Shown piece after piece: positions 1 through 5,901 of a stretch of 64,000 nt of DNA. A program made the translations under genes and the position numbers. Every line of letters begins with the position of its first letter. The first letter of the stretch is position 1. The DNA comes from Acidobacteriota bacterium (GTDB taxonomy: Bacteria; Acidobacteriota; Thermoanaerobaculia; Gp7-AA8), in NCBI GenBank assembly GCA_003223645.1, contig QHVT01000028.1:1-64000 (forward strand), in the 5' to 3' direction. A model generated the notes under the pieces. That model saw only the letters and a list, made by a program, of their open reading frames with translations, was not told the origin of the DNA and made no database searches.

Positions 1-126
1 GAAGCTCCACACCGCACGCGCCTGATGATCGGCCGGCAGCAACGATTCCAGATCCATCGGGACCAGTCGCATCTGGGCCCGATTCACTTCCACCACTCGC
101 GCTTTCGGCTCTTGCTTCTCGCTCAT
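1..126 (-). CDS. IS1182-type transposase, N-terminal part (runs off window)
   Basis: A minus-strand frame opens with ATG at 126 and stays open for 42 codons to the window edge. It reads MSEKQEPKARVVEV and continues to LESLLPADHQARAVW. The LLP.DH.AR.VW pattern is the usual opening of IS1182/IS5-like transposases, just ahead of the DDE domain. Only the amino end is visible, so I cannot tell whether the element is intact. The call rests on the recognised N-terminal pattern. Confidence 0.6.
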   Translation of the reverse strand, partial: MSEKQEPKARVVEVNRAQMRLVPMDLESLLPADHQARAVWSF

Positions 127-186
127 GAACCGATGGTACGGTCATTGTCACTTTTCCACAGCACGCGCGAATTCTTCACACCCTCT

Positions 187-277
187 GAGGCGCGCAGACG
201 CCGAAGGATCCCCGGCCGACGGAGCGATCAACGTTCTTACGCCGGGGATTCCTCGCCGTCTGCGCGGCTCGGAATGA
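187..277. repeat. Palindromic repeat, GGATCCCC-type
   Basis: The two arms (GCGCAGACGCCGAAGGATCC and, inverted, GAATCCCCGGC with GCCGTCTGCGCGGC) form a long imperfect inverted repeat. The same element type recurs at 6656-6747 and 52722-52825, each time ending in a GTCATCCTGAG- or GGAATGACAC-like edge. It lies between the transposase start and the 3' end of the radical SAM gene and could fold as a hairpin in RNA. Confidence 0.7.
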
Positions 278-284
278 CACACGC

Positions 285-2021
285 CTACCCCTGCGTCGCC
301 GACCGCCGCTCGCGCGCGACGAACGCCTCGGCCGCCGCGGTGTTGTGGAACAGCTCGAGATTGTCGACGTCGTCGTCCGTCACCGGCGTCAGCGCGAGGT
401 CCATGTACTCGTAGCGCTTCGGATCGCGCTTGATGCGCGTGTAGATGCGGCGCAATCCGGCATACGTTTTTCCCCATCGCCACAACTTCGAGATCGTCTC
501 GATGGCGTAGGACGGATAGAACTTCCATGCGGGGACGATCGGAAATCCGGGGCGGCGATCGCGGCGGAACTTCTTGCGGAAGAATCCCGACTCGAGCGGA
601 TGCACGCCTTCGATGTGCAGCGAACCGCCGAACCACGTCATGAGCAGGATCGCGTTGCTCGCGCTGGCGCGCTTCGCGACGAGACGGCGCAGCACCGCCT
701 CGACGTGCTCCTTCGTGTAGTACGTCTCCCACGCCATCCGGTACGTGCGCTCCCACTCTTCCTTCGACATGTTCGGATGCGACGTGCAGACGTGATTGAG
801 GTCGTACTTGTTCATGTCGGCGTCGACGGCGACGCCTTTCTTGACGAGCACCTGATGATCTTCCGATCCCGGCAGCGGCGTGAGGAAGAAGAACTCCAGC
901 ACGTCGATCGGCAGCTCGCGCTTGATGATCTCGATGTCGTGCTTGATCGAGTCGTAGGTATCGTTCGGGAAGCCGAGGATGTAGCCGGCGTAGGTGATGA
1001 CCTTCGCTTCCTTCCAGGCCAGCAGCATCTTGCGATACTCGGTGATCTTGTTCTGCCGCTTCTTCGCGCCGACGAGAGAATCGGGATTGATGTTCTCCAG
1101 GCCGATGAACACGCGGCGGATGCCGGCGCGCCTGCACTTCTCGATGAAGTTCGGGATCTTGTGGCAGAGCGTGTCGACCTGAATGATGAAGTGGATCCTG
1201 ATCCCTTCTTCTTCTTTCAACTTGATGATGCGGTCGAGGATCGCTTCCCAGTCCGAGTTGCGCGCGAAGTTGTCGTCGGTGATGAAGAAACTGTGCAGTC
1301 CCTGCGAGACATTCTCGCGCACGATCTTCTCGATGTCGTCGGGCGAGCGCTTGCGCGACTTGCGTCCCTGCACATTGATGATCGTGCAGAACGAACATTG
1401 GAACGGACATCCCCGTCCGGCGTCAAAGCTCGTGAGGCGTCCGGCGGTGCGCCACGCGCGGAGCGCCGTGATGATCGGGATCGGCGTGCCGCTGATGTTC
1501 GGCAGATCGGCCATGTAGTTGTACATCGGCTTGAGCTGCCCTGCATACGCGTCGCGCAGCACCTCATCCAACCGCTCCTCGGCTTCGCCTGCGAAGAGCG
1601 AAATCCCCAGCGCGCGCGCCGCGTCGAGGTCCGCGTCCTGTCCGCCGAGCATGCTGATCGTGCCGGAGACGTGGAACCCGCCGATGCCGACCTGTATCCC
1701 GCGCGCGCGCAGCGGCCGCGCGAGATCGAGCGCGCGCGGAAACTGATTCGACTGCACGCCGACCATCATCACCATCCCGCCGCCGGCATCATCGATCATG
1801 CGCGCGAGCTCGTCGGGCCGGATGCGCGTGTTCGTCTCGTCGAACGGATGGATCTCGAGGTCGACGTCGTCGCCCAGAACGCGCCGCGCCGCGCAATCGA
1901 GCGCGAGCCCATACAGCGCAGCGAGCGAATTCGAAGGAATCGCCGAGCGATACCACTGGATCACATACCCGTCATCGTCGTAATGCGACGGCTTGACCAA
2001 CAGGAGACAGAATTTTCGCAA
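285..2021 (-). CDS. B12-binding-type radical SAM protein
   Basis: The 578-residue product has an N-terminal region (about 1-150) resembling the cobalamin-binding fold of class B radical SAM enzymes. The [4Fe-4S]/SAM motif CPFQCSFC follows, with Cys205, Cys209 and Cys212. After it come the expected TIM-barrel elements, such as FFITDDNFARN and RRVFIGLENINPDSL. Known family members are methyltransferases or ring-forming enzymes of secondary metabolism, lipids or cofactors; the substrate here is unknown. The gene stands alone, divergent from the structured RNA array at 2399. The ATG start gives a full-length N-terminus. No catalytic residue seems to be missing. Confidence 0.85.
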   Translation of the reverse strand: MRKFCLLLVKPSHYDDDGYVIQWYRSAIPSNSLAALYGLALDCAARRVLGDDVDLEIHPFDETNTRIRPDELARMIDDAGGGMVMMVGVQSNQFPRALDLARPLRARGIQVGIGGFHVSGTISMLGGQDADLDAARALGISLFAGEAEERLDEVLRDAYAGQLKPMYNYMADLPNISGTPIPIITALRAWRTAGRLTSFDAGRGCPFQCSFCTIINVQGRKSRKRSPDDIEKIVRENVSQGLHSFFITDDNFARNSDWEAILDRIIKLKEEEGIRIHFIIQVDTLCHKIPNFIEKCRRAGIRRVFIGLENINPDSLVGAKKRQNKITEYRKMLLAWKEAKVITYAGYILGFPNDTYDSIKHDIEIIKRELPIDVLEFFFLTPLPGSEDHQVLVKKGVAVDADMNKYDLNHVCTSHPNMSKEEWERTYRMAWETYYTKEHVEAVLRRLVAKRASASNAILLMTWFGGSLHIEGVHPLESGFFRKKFRRDRRPGFPIVPAWKFYPSYAIETISKLWRWGKTYAGLRRIYTRIKRDPKRYEYMDLALTPVTDDDVDNLELFHNTAAAEAFVARERRSATQG

Positions 2022-2039
2022 GCGAGTGCATTCTAGCGC

Positions 2040-2245
2040 TTCGCGCGATGGCGGTGGGCGGATGCGCTGATGGCGGGCTGCGCCTGATGGCAGATGGCAG
2101 ATGGCAGATGGCGGATAGGGAAGAAGGCTGAAGTTCGAAGTTCAAGGTGCGAGGTTTGAATTCAGAATTCTTACCTCGAACCTCGCATCTCATCCTTCGC
2201 GCATCCGCCATCCGCCATCCGCCATCAGCGCAGCCGCCTTCAACA
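2040..2245. repeat. Long imperfect palindrome with GGCAGAT/GGCGGAT repeats
   Basis: The left arm carries repeats of TGATGGCAGATGGCAGATGG and the right arm repeats of CATCCGCCATCCGCCAT, so the arms are broadly complementary. The centre holds a second dyad (GTGCGAGGTTT / CCTCGAACCTCGC) around GAATTCAGAATTC. This looks like a dispersed palindromic element and shows no coding sense. It fills most of the gap between the radical SAM gene and the RNA array. Confidence 0.6.
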
Positions 2246-2363
2246 GCCTCATCCGCGCGCTTCCATCGCAATTCCAACGCGTTGCCGTAACTTGCCCAGA
2301 ATCATGTGCATAGGGGCTGTGGAAGCGTGTGGAAAACCGTCGAGAATGTAACAGAGAAAACCA

Positions 2364-2392
2364 TTGCACAACGCGATTGACGGACCTAGATT
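2364..2392 (+). promoter_or_regulatory. Candidate sigma-70-type promoter of the RNA array
   Basis: TTGCAC (2364-2369) and TAGATT (2387-2392) are separated by exactly 17 bases. Transcription would start near 2399, immediately before the first hairpin stem at 2401. The hexamers are only partial matches to consensus, so most of the weight comes from the spacing and the fit to the RNA's first stem. Confidence 0.45.
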
Positions 2393-2398
2393 GACGTT

Positions 2399-2881
2399 CG
2401 CTTCAGCACGAACGCTCTATCGCAGATGTCAACGTGCTGAAGCGGCCGAGAAGGACGCGATAGGTCATCGAGGCAACGGTTTTGACGCGGATCCTGTGTC
2501 GCAGGTGCCAACGCGTCGAGGCCGGGCAGCGGTGGAGCGACGAACCACCGAGGCAACGTCGTCAACACGAATGCTCTGTCGCAGATGTCAACGTGTTGAG
2601 ACGTAGCAGCAGTGACGCGACGGGTCACTGAGGCGACGTTCACGGTGCGAACGCTCTGTCGCAGATGTCAACGCACTGAGAACGTGGTCACGATGGTGCG
2701 ACGGACCATTGAGGCAAACGGGTTCTGCACGAGCGCCCTATCGCGGTGCAAAGCGTGTGGAAGCCGGCTGAGGTAGCGCGATGGGCTGCCGAAGCAAAAA
2801 ATTGGTGCGGATGCTCCTTTGTAGCTGTCAACGCACTGAGAATGGTCCCGGGAGACAAAGGATCCCGGGACTACTTTTTTT
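2399..2881 (+). ncRNA. Structured tandem-repeat RNA: six kissing-hairpin modules
   Basis: Six units start near 2401, 2484, 2562, 2643, 2723 and 2804, with a period of about 80. Each has hairpin A with a 22-base loop (consensus AACGCTCTGTCGCAGATGTC then AA) and hairpin B with a short loop (GCGACGG). Stem sequences differ between units but stay paired. A stems are 2401-2410/2433-2442, 2484-2489/2512-2517, 2562-2569/2592-2599, 2643-2649/2672-2678, 2723-2731/2754-2762 and 2804-2809/2832-2837. Loops A and B are complementary: CTATCGC/GCGATAG in unit 1, GTCGC/GCGAC in units 2-4, ATCGC/GCGAT in unit 5 and CCTTTGT/ACAAAGG in unit 6. The sixth B hairpin is the terminator, which sets the strand. No protein reading fits, because the period is not a multiple of 3. 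No known family is recognised. The layout recalls type III antitoxin RNAs, but no ToxN-like gene follows. Confidence 0.8.
2845..2881 (+). terminator. Intrinsic terminator of the RNA array
   Basis: A perfect 8-bp stem (GTCCCGGG at 2845-2852 with CCCGGGAC at 2864-2871) and an 11-base loop are followed by TAC and a run of seven T. The loop contains ACAAAGG, complementary to CCTTTGT in the preceding hairpin loop, so the terminator also serves as the last module of the array. Confidence 0.85.
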
Positions 2882-2909
2882 GGGTGAGAAAGCGGTACGG
2901 GGATTAACG

Positions 2910-3119
2910 CTATCGGCCTTCCTGTCTTCGGATCGAAGTGAGCAGGTCTTCGAGCTCCAGATCCGCGAAGATTTCGTGCCGTTCCTTCGTGTAGTCGCCG
3001 TGGCCAGGGTCGTACTGCGCCATGAAACGCATCGCGCCGGCAGCTCCGAGCCGTTCAGTCAGCGCTTTCCAACCTTCCAGGCGAATCTCGTATGCGGACA
3101 TTGAAGAAGACCTGCTCAT
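2910..3119 (-). CDS. Small antitoxin-like protein partnered with a PIN protein
   Basis: The product has 69 residues, with motifs LEGWKALTERLGAAGAMRF and DYTKERHEIF. It resembles small proteins with a conserved DYT..R motif that often sit beside PIN-domain toxins. Its ATG overlaps the PIN stop codon by 4 bases, so the two are translationally coupled, with the PIN gene first. An internal start (MSAYEIR, seven codons in) is equally possible. An antitoxin role is inferred from size and linkage only. The gene converges on the structured RNA array, whose terminator lies 29 bases away. Confidence 0.6.
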   Translation of the reverse strand: MSRSSSMSAYEIRLEGWKALTERLGAAGAMRFMAQYDPGHGDYTKERHEIFADLELEDLLTSIRRQEGR

Positions 3120-3574
3120 TCGTCATTCTCCTCGTCGACCGTGAGTTGATCCGGCGTGACCACTTCGACCTGCATGGCATCGCGTTGCTCGCGCGCTTTT
3201 TTGAGAAGTTTATCGTCCGTGGTCACGAACCAGCGAGCCTCGGCTTTCTCCGCAAAGGCAAGATGCAGCGCATCGAGTGGTCCGAACCCCATGCCTGCAA
3301 GCTGGCGCGCGCGTTCCTCGCTATCGGGTGTGGCATCCACGACTTGCCCTGCTTTCAATAGCCAGAGAGCTGTCGCGAGGCGCCTGTCTTCCCGAGGATT
3401 CCGATCGTTTTCAAATCGATGTGCGGGAGAGACGACCAGTTGAATGCTGCCGTTTTCGACCTTCTCGAAGATACGGGCTATGGCTTCGGCCTCACGCCGA
3501 ATCCGCTCCTGACGTGAGTCGTCGAACGGCCGCTTGAGCGCGCATATGTCGAGATAAACGATCGTACTGCTCAC
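3116..3574 (-). CDS. PIN-domain protein (VapC-like ribonuclease toxin candidate)
   Basis: The 152-residue product has a PIN fold. Asp9 (VYLDICALKRPFDD), Glu55 (HRFEND), Asp101 (GPLDALHLAFAE) and Asp120/121 (VTTDDKLL) form the expected acidic metal site. PIN proteins of this size are usually RNases of type II toxin-antitoxin modules. It is followed, with a 4-base overlap, by the small antitoxin-like gene at 2910. The toxin-first order is less common than antitoxin-first. All catalytic residues are present, so the domain looks active. Confidence 0.75.
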   Translation of the reverse strand: MSSTIVYLDICALKRPFDDSRQERIRREAEAIARIFEKVENGSIQLVVSPAHRFENDRNPREDRRLATALWLLKAGQVVDATPDSEERARQLAGMGFGPLDALHLAFAEKAEARWFVTTDDKLLKKAREQRDAMQVEVVTPDQLTVDEENDE

Positions 3575-3596
3575 GACAACATCGTAATACGGAGAT

Positions 3597-3629
3597 CAAC
3601 AACAAAACGGCGGCCTCACGGCCGCCGTT
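3597..3629 (-). terminator. Intrinsic terminator after tRNA-Ala
   Basis: A perfect 10-bp stem (AACGGCGGCC, 3606-3615, with GGCCGCCGTT, 3620-3629) and a TCAC loop are followed on the minus strand by TTTTGTTGTTG. It lies 18 bases downstream of the tRNA 3' end. Confidence 0.75.
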
Positions 3630-3646
3630 GATCATTTACATGTCAT

Positions 3647-3722
3647 TGGTGGAGCTGATCGGGATCGAACCGACGACCTCCTGAATGCCATTCAGGCGCT
3701 CTCCCAATTGAGCTACAGCCCC
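3647..3722 (-). tRNA. tRNA-Ala (anticodon GGC)
   Basis: Read on the minus strand, the acceptor arm is GGGGCTG with CAGCTCC and shows the G3-U70 wobble that identifies alanine tRNAs. The anticodon arm is CCTGA-ATGGCAT-TCAGG, giving anticodon GGC. The T arm has TTCGATC, and CCA is encoded. The cloverleaf is complete, at 76 bases with CCA. Confidence 0.97.
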
Positions 3723-3966
3723 ACGCGGGTGTCGCTAACGCGCCGTCCTGATCAAAATTCCGCGGCCGGCGGCGGCGCATTCTACTACGATAGCGGAGTG
3801 AAGAGTCCGAAGGTCGGGAAGCAGCGTTCCGCGAGCGGCGCGTTCTCGCTCTCGCGCTCGCTGCCCAAACTGAAGCTGCCGGTTTCGGCGCCGGCGCAGT
3901 CGGCGGAGCGGCCGCGGCCGCGGATCGGGAAGCCGAGTCCGGGTGGGGGTGTTAAGGGCGGGCGGA

Positions 3967-4251
3967 ATGGATGACCCGAACACCGACGAACCGCTGCACC
4001 CTGCGATCCGCGCACTCAAGACCGTCTGCCGCTGCAACAACATTAAATACCGGTCGATCGAGCGTGCGATCCGCGACGGAGCGCACACGCTGACCCAGAT
4101 CGCGAATCGCACCACCGCGACGACGGGACAGTGCGGTGGAAGTTGCACGCCGGACGTGCAGGCGATGCTGGAAGAGCTCGCGCCGAAATACGCGAACGTG
4201 CCGAGGGCGGCGAACGCTCCGGCCGACGCATGGTGGGTACGAAAGGTATGA
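3967..4251 (+). CDS. BFD-like [2Fe-2S]-binding protein
   Basis: The 94-residue product has the four-cysteine pattern of bacterioferritin-associated ferredoxin domains: VCRCNNI near residue 21 and GQCGGSC near residue 55. Such domains bind a [2Fe-2S] cluster and act in iron release or as small electron carriers. I chose ATG 3967, preceded by AAGGGCGGG, over an upstream in-frame GTG at 3943. The stop overlaps the next start (ATGA), so it is the first gene of a three-gene operon with the ArsC/Spx-like gene and a small membrane protein. The C-terminal 25 residues lie outside the domain. Confidence 0.8.
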   Translation: MDDPNTDEPLHPAIRALKTVCRCNNIKYRSIERAIRDGAHTLTQIANRTTATTGQCGGSCTPDVQAMLEELAPKYANVPRAANAPADAWWVRKV

Positions 4252-4595
4252 CGAAGAAACTCGAGGTCTATCTCAAGCCGAGTTGAACGAGCTGCCGCAA
4301 GGCGGTCGCCGACCTGGAAGGTCGCGGATTCGAGCTCGTGCGCCACGATCTGGCGAAGGAACGTCCCAGCAAGGAGTTGCTCTCGAAGTTGATCGATGAC
4401 CATGGACTCGACGCTGTGCTGAATCATCGCAGCCCCGCCTACAAAGCGCGCAACCTCGGCGCGGCGAAGCTGACGAAGTCGCAGGCCATCGAGCTGATGC
4501 TCGAGGATCCGAATCTCATCCGCCGTCCTCTCGTGCTCGCGAAAGGGAAGGCGATTCTCGGATACCAGCCGGAGGAGTACGCATCGCTTCGATGA
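4248..4595 (+). CDS. ArsC/Spx-family thioredoxin-fold protein, probable selenoprotein (UxxC)
   Basis: From ATG 4248 the frame reads MTKKLEVYLKPS, then TGA (4284-4286), then TSCRKAVADLEGRGF and on to IRRPLVLAKGKAILGYQPEE and the stop at 4595. With the TGA read through, the length is 115 residues, the normal ArsC/Spx size. The whole domain aligns with the family pattern, including the RRP motif. TGA falls exactly at the first Cys of the CxxC site, giving U-T-S-C. A candidate SECIS hairpin follows. The start overlaps the previous stop (ATGA), and the stop overlaps the next start the same way, which argues against a decayed gene. Family roles are thiol-dependent arsenate reduction or redox regulation. 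A nonsense mutation is the alternative. Confidence 0.7.
4306..4328 (+). promoter_or_regulatory. Candidate bacterial SECIS hairpin
   Basis: CGACCT (4310-4315) pairs with AGGTCG (4319-4324) around a GGA loop; TC/GA pairs form below a small internal loop. The apical loop lies about 29 bases after the TGA and has G near its start, as known bacterial SECIS elements do. This is a prediction by eye. Confidence 0.45.
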
Positions 4596-4861
4596 TGAGC
4601 CCCGGCCTGATGGCCATCGCCACGATGACGGTGATGCTCTGGATTCTCTGGAGCGACACGATTCGCCGGCGGCGCCCGTCGCAGGTCCTCTACACGATGC
4701 GCATCGGGCTCTATCTCGTCGTCAGCTTCGTGCTGATCCTCAACTTCGTGCGCTATCCGAAGATCTTCGACACGACCGACCGCGTGATCACGATCCTGGC
4801 CGCGGCGATCGGTCTTTTGGGTGCAGGTTACTTTGCAAAGAAGCTCGTACGCCGATCCTGA
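4592..4861 (+). CDS. Small membrane protein, three predicted helices
   Basis: The 89-residue product has hydrophobic segments near residues 6-20, 31-50 and 65-80 and a basic C-terminus (AKKLVRRS). I do not recognise the family. ATG 4592 overlaps the stop of the ArsC/Spx-like gene (ATGA), and a second ATG follows at once. It is the last gene of the operon that starts at 3967, so a link to redox or metalloid handling is possible but unproven. Confidence 0.7.
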   Translation: MMSPGLMAIATMTVMLWILWSDTIRRRRPSQVLYTMRIGLYLVVSFVLILNFVRYPKIFDTTDRVITILAAAIGLLGAGYFAKKLVRRS

Positions 4862-4917
4862 TTCACCCCCAAGAAGTAACTAATGAGGGTCAGAAGGAAG
4901 GAAGTGTAGACAGGGCG

Positions 4918-5071
4918 GATGAAATGCACTATGATGCTCCACGGGTTCGGTGAGGGTAGGCAGCTCTCCGAAGCGGATCTGACAAGTCGCGGGGCCTGCG
5001 AATCTCTCTCTCTCGATCTCCCACGGCTGACCACACGGCCACCCACTAGGTCGTGACCATGCCACTTCATC
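4918..5071 (+). ncRNA. Possible structured RNA or leader, family unknown
   Basis: This is a 300-base gap without a gene. The ends GATGAA-A-TGCA (4918-4928) and TGC..CTTCATC (5060-5071) are complementary and could close a domain. Inside are hairpins TTCGG-T-GAG / CTC-T-CCGAA (4946-4972) and TCGC/GCGA near 4994-5008. A strong terminator-like hairpin follows at 5081. It may be a small RNA or the leader of the glycosyltransferase gene at 5162. I could not match it to SRP RNA, 6S RNA or a riboswitch. Confidence 0.35.
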
Positions 5072-5080
5072 GGACCCCTC

Positions 5081-5112
5081 AATCGGGCCGCCGTCAGGCG
5101 GCTCGATTTGTT
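5081..5112 (+). terminator. Terminator-like hairpin
   Basis: A 12-bp stem (AATCGGGCCGCC with GGCGGCTCGATT, one G-T pair) and a GTCA loop are followed by TGTTT. A second short hairpin (CCGC-TTCG-GCGG, 5120-5131) and another CGATTTGTTTTT stretch follow. The repeat of CGGCYCGATTTGTTT suggests a duplicated terminator. Confidence 0.6.
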
Positions 5113-5161
5113 TATGGCTCCGCTTCGGCGGCCCGATTTGTTTTTCGGGGACAATCGTTGA

Positions 5162-5848
5162 GTGCACGTCGCTCTGATCATCCCGGCCCTCGATGAAGAG
5201 TCTGCCATCGGCGCGCTGCTCGACGGCGTCGACCGCACGCTGGTCCGCCAAATCATCATCGGGGACAACGGCAGCCGCGACAACACGGCCGAGGTGGCGA
5301 GGGGACGGGGAGCGACCGTCGTGAATGTTGCCGAACGCGGATATGGCGCGGCGTGCGCGGGCGCGCTGACGCAGATCGCGGACGACACGGACATCGTTCT
5401 ATTTATGGATGCGGACGGCTCCGACGATCCGGGCGAGATCCCGCTCCTGCTCGCGCCGATCGAAAGTGGCGAAGCCGATCTGGTGATCGGCTCGCGCGCT
5501 CTCGGCGTGGTCGAGCGTGGCGCGTTGACGCCGCAGCAGCGCTTCGGCAACTGGCTCGCCACGCGCCTCATCGCGCTGCTCTATCGCCATCGCTACACCG
5601 ACCTCGGCCCGTTCCGCGCGATCCGCCGCGAGCTGCTCGATCGCATCGCGATGCGCGACCGCCGCTACGGCTGGACGGTCGAAATGCAGGTGCGTGCGCT
5701 GCAGCTCGGCGCGCGTGTGGCCGAGGTGCCGGTGAAGTATCGGAAGCGCATCGGCAGATCGAAGATCAGCGGGACGGTGAGCGGCGTGATCAAGGCGGGA
5801 TGGTGGATCCTCTACACGATCCTCAAGTACGCCTACTCCGATCGATAG
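5162..5848 (+). CDS. Family 2 glycosyltransferase
   Basis: The 228-residue product has the GT-A fold motifs of polyprenol-phosphate mannosyl/glucosyltransferase-like enzymes: ALIIPALDEE at the start, GDNGSRDNT near 38, the metal-binding MDADGSDDP near 82, and GPFRAIRRE near 158. It ends in a short amphipathic or hydrophobic stretch (AGWWILYTILKY) rather than a full membrane domain. GTG at 5162 is the start. The GT-like membrane protein at 5902 follows 53 bases downstream and may share its pathway (sugar transfer onto a lipid carrier). The acceptor is unknown. Confidence 0.85.
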   Translation: MHVALIIPALDEESAIGALLDGVDRTLVRQIIIGDNGSRDNTAEVARGRGATVVNVAERGYGAACAGALTQIADDTDIVLFMDADGSDDPGEIPLLLAPIESGEADLVIGSRALGVVERGALTPQQRFGNWLATRLIALLYRHRYTDLGPFRAIRRELLDRIAMRDRRYGWTVEMQVRALQLGARVAEVPVKYRKRIGRSKISGTVSGVIKAGWWILYTILKYAYSDR

Positions 5849-5901
5849 ATTCTCCTTTGATCTCCCCGAGGTTCATACTGAGGTCGTCCATTTGCCCGGA
5901 A

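Noticed and set aside
148-1410. A 420-residue Arg-rich open frame on the minus strand
   Set aside because: It is an alternate-frame shadow of the radical SAM gene, common in high-GC DNA. It lacks any motif.
2364-2643. Open frames on both strands across the 80-base repeats, giving Arg/Cys-rich peptides of about 80 residues
   Set aside because: The period is not a multiple of 3, so repeats fall in different frames. Paired stems with compensatory changes explain the conservation better than any protein.
2401-2871. CRISPR array
   Set aside because: Units are joined without unique spacers, the conserved parts are loops, and stems vary. No cas gene is present.
2399-2881. Type III toxin-antitoxin (ToxI-like) RNA
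   Set aside because: The repeat and pseudoknot layout is similar, but no ToxN-like gene follows on the same strand. The neighbouring PIN gene is on the other strand and has its own antitoxin-like partner.
4284-4286. Alternative genetic code with TGA as a sense codon
   Set aside because: Many genes in the window end normally at TGA, including several 4-base ATGA overlaps. Only the two Cys-equivalent positions are read through.
4918-5071. SRP RNA, 6S RNA, or a cobalamin or TPP riboswitch
   Set aside because: The conserved boxes of these classes are not present. Only general folding potential was seen.
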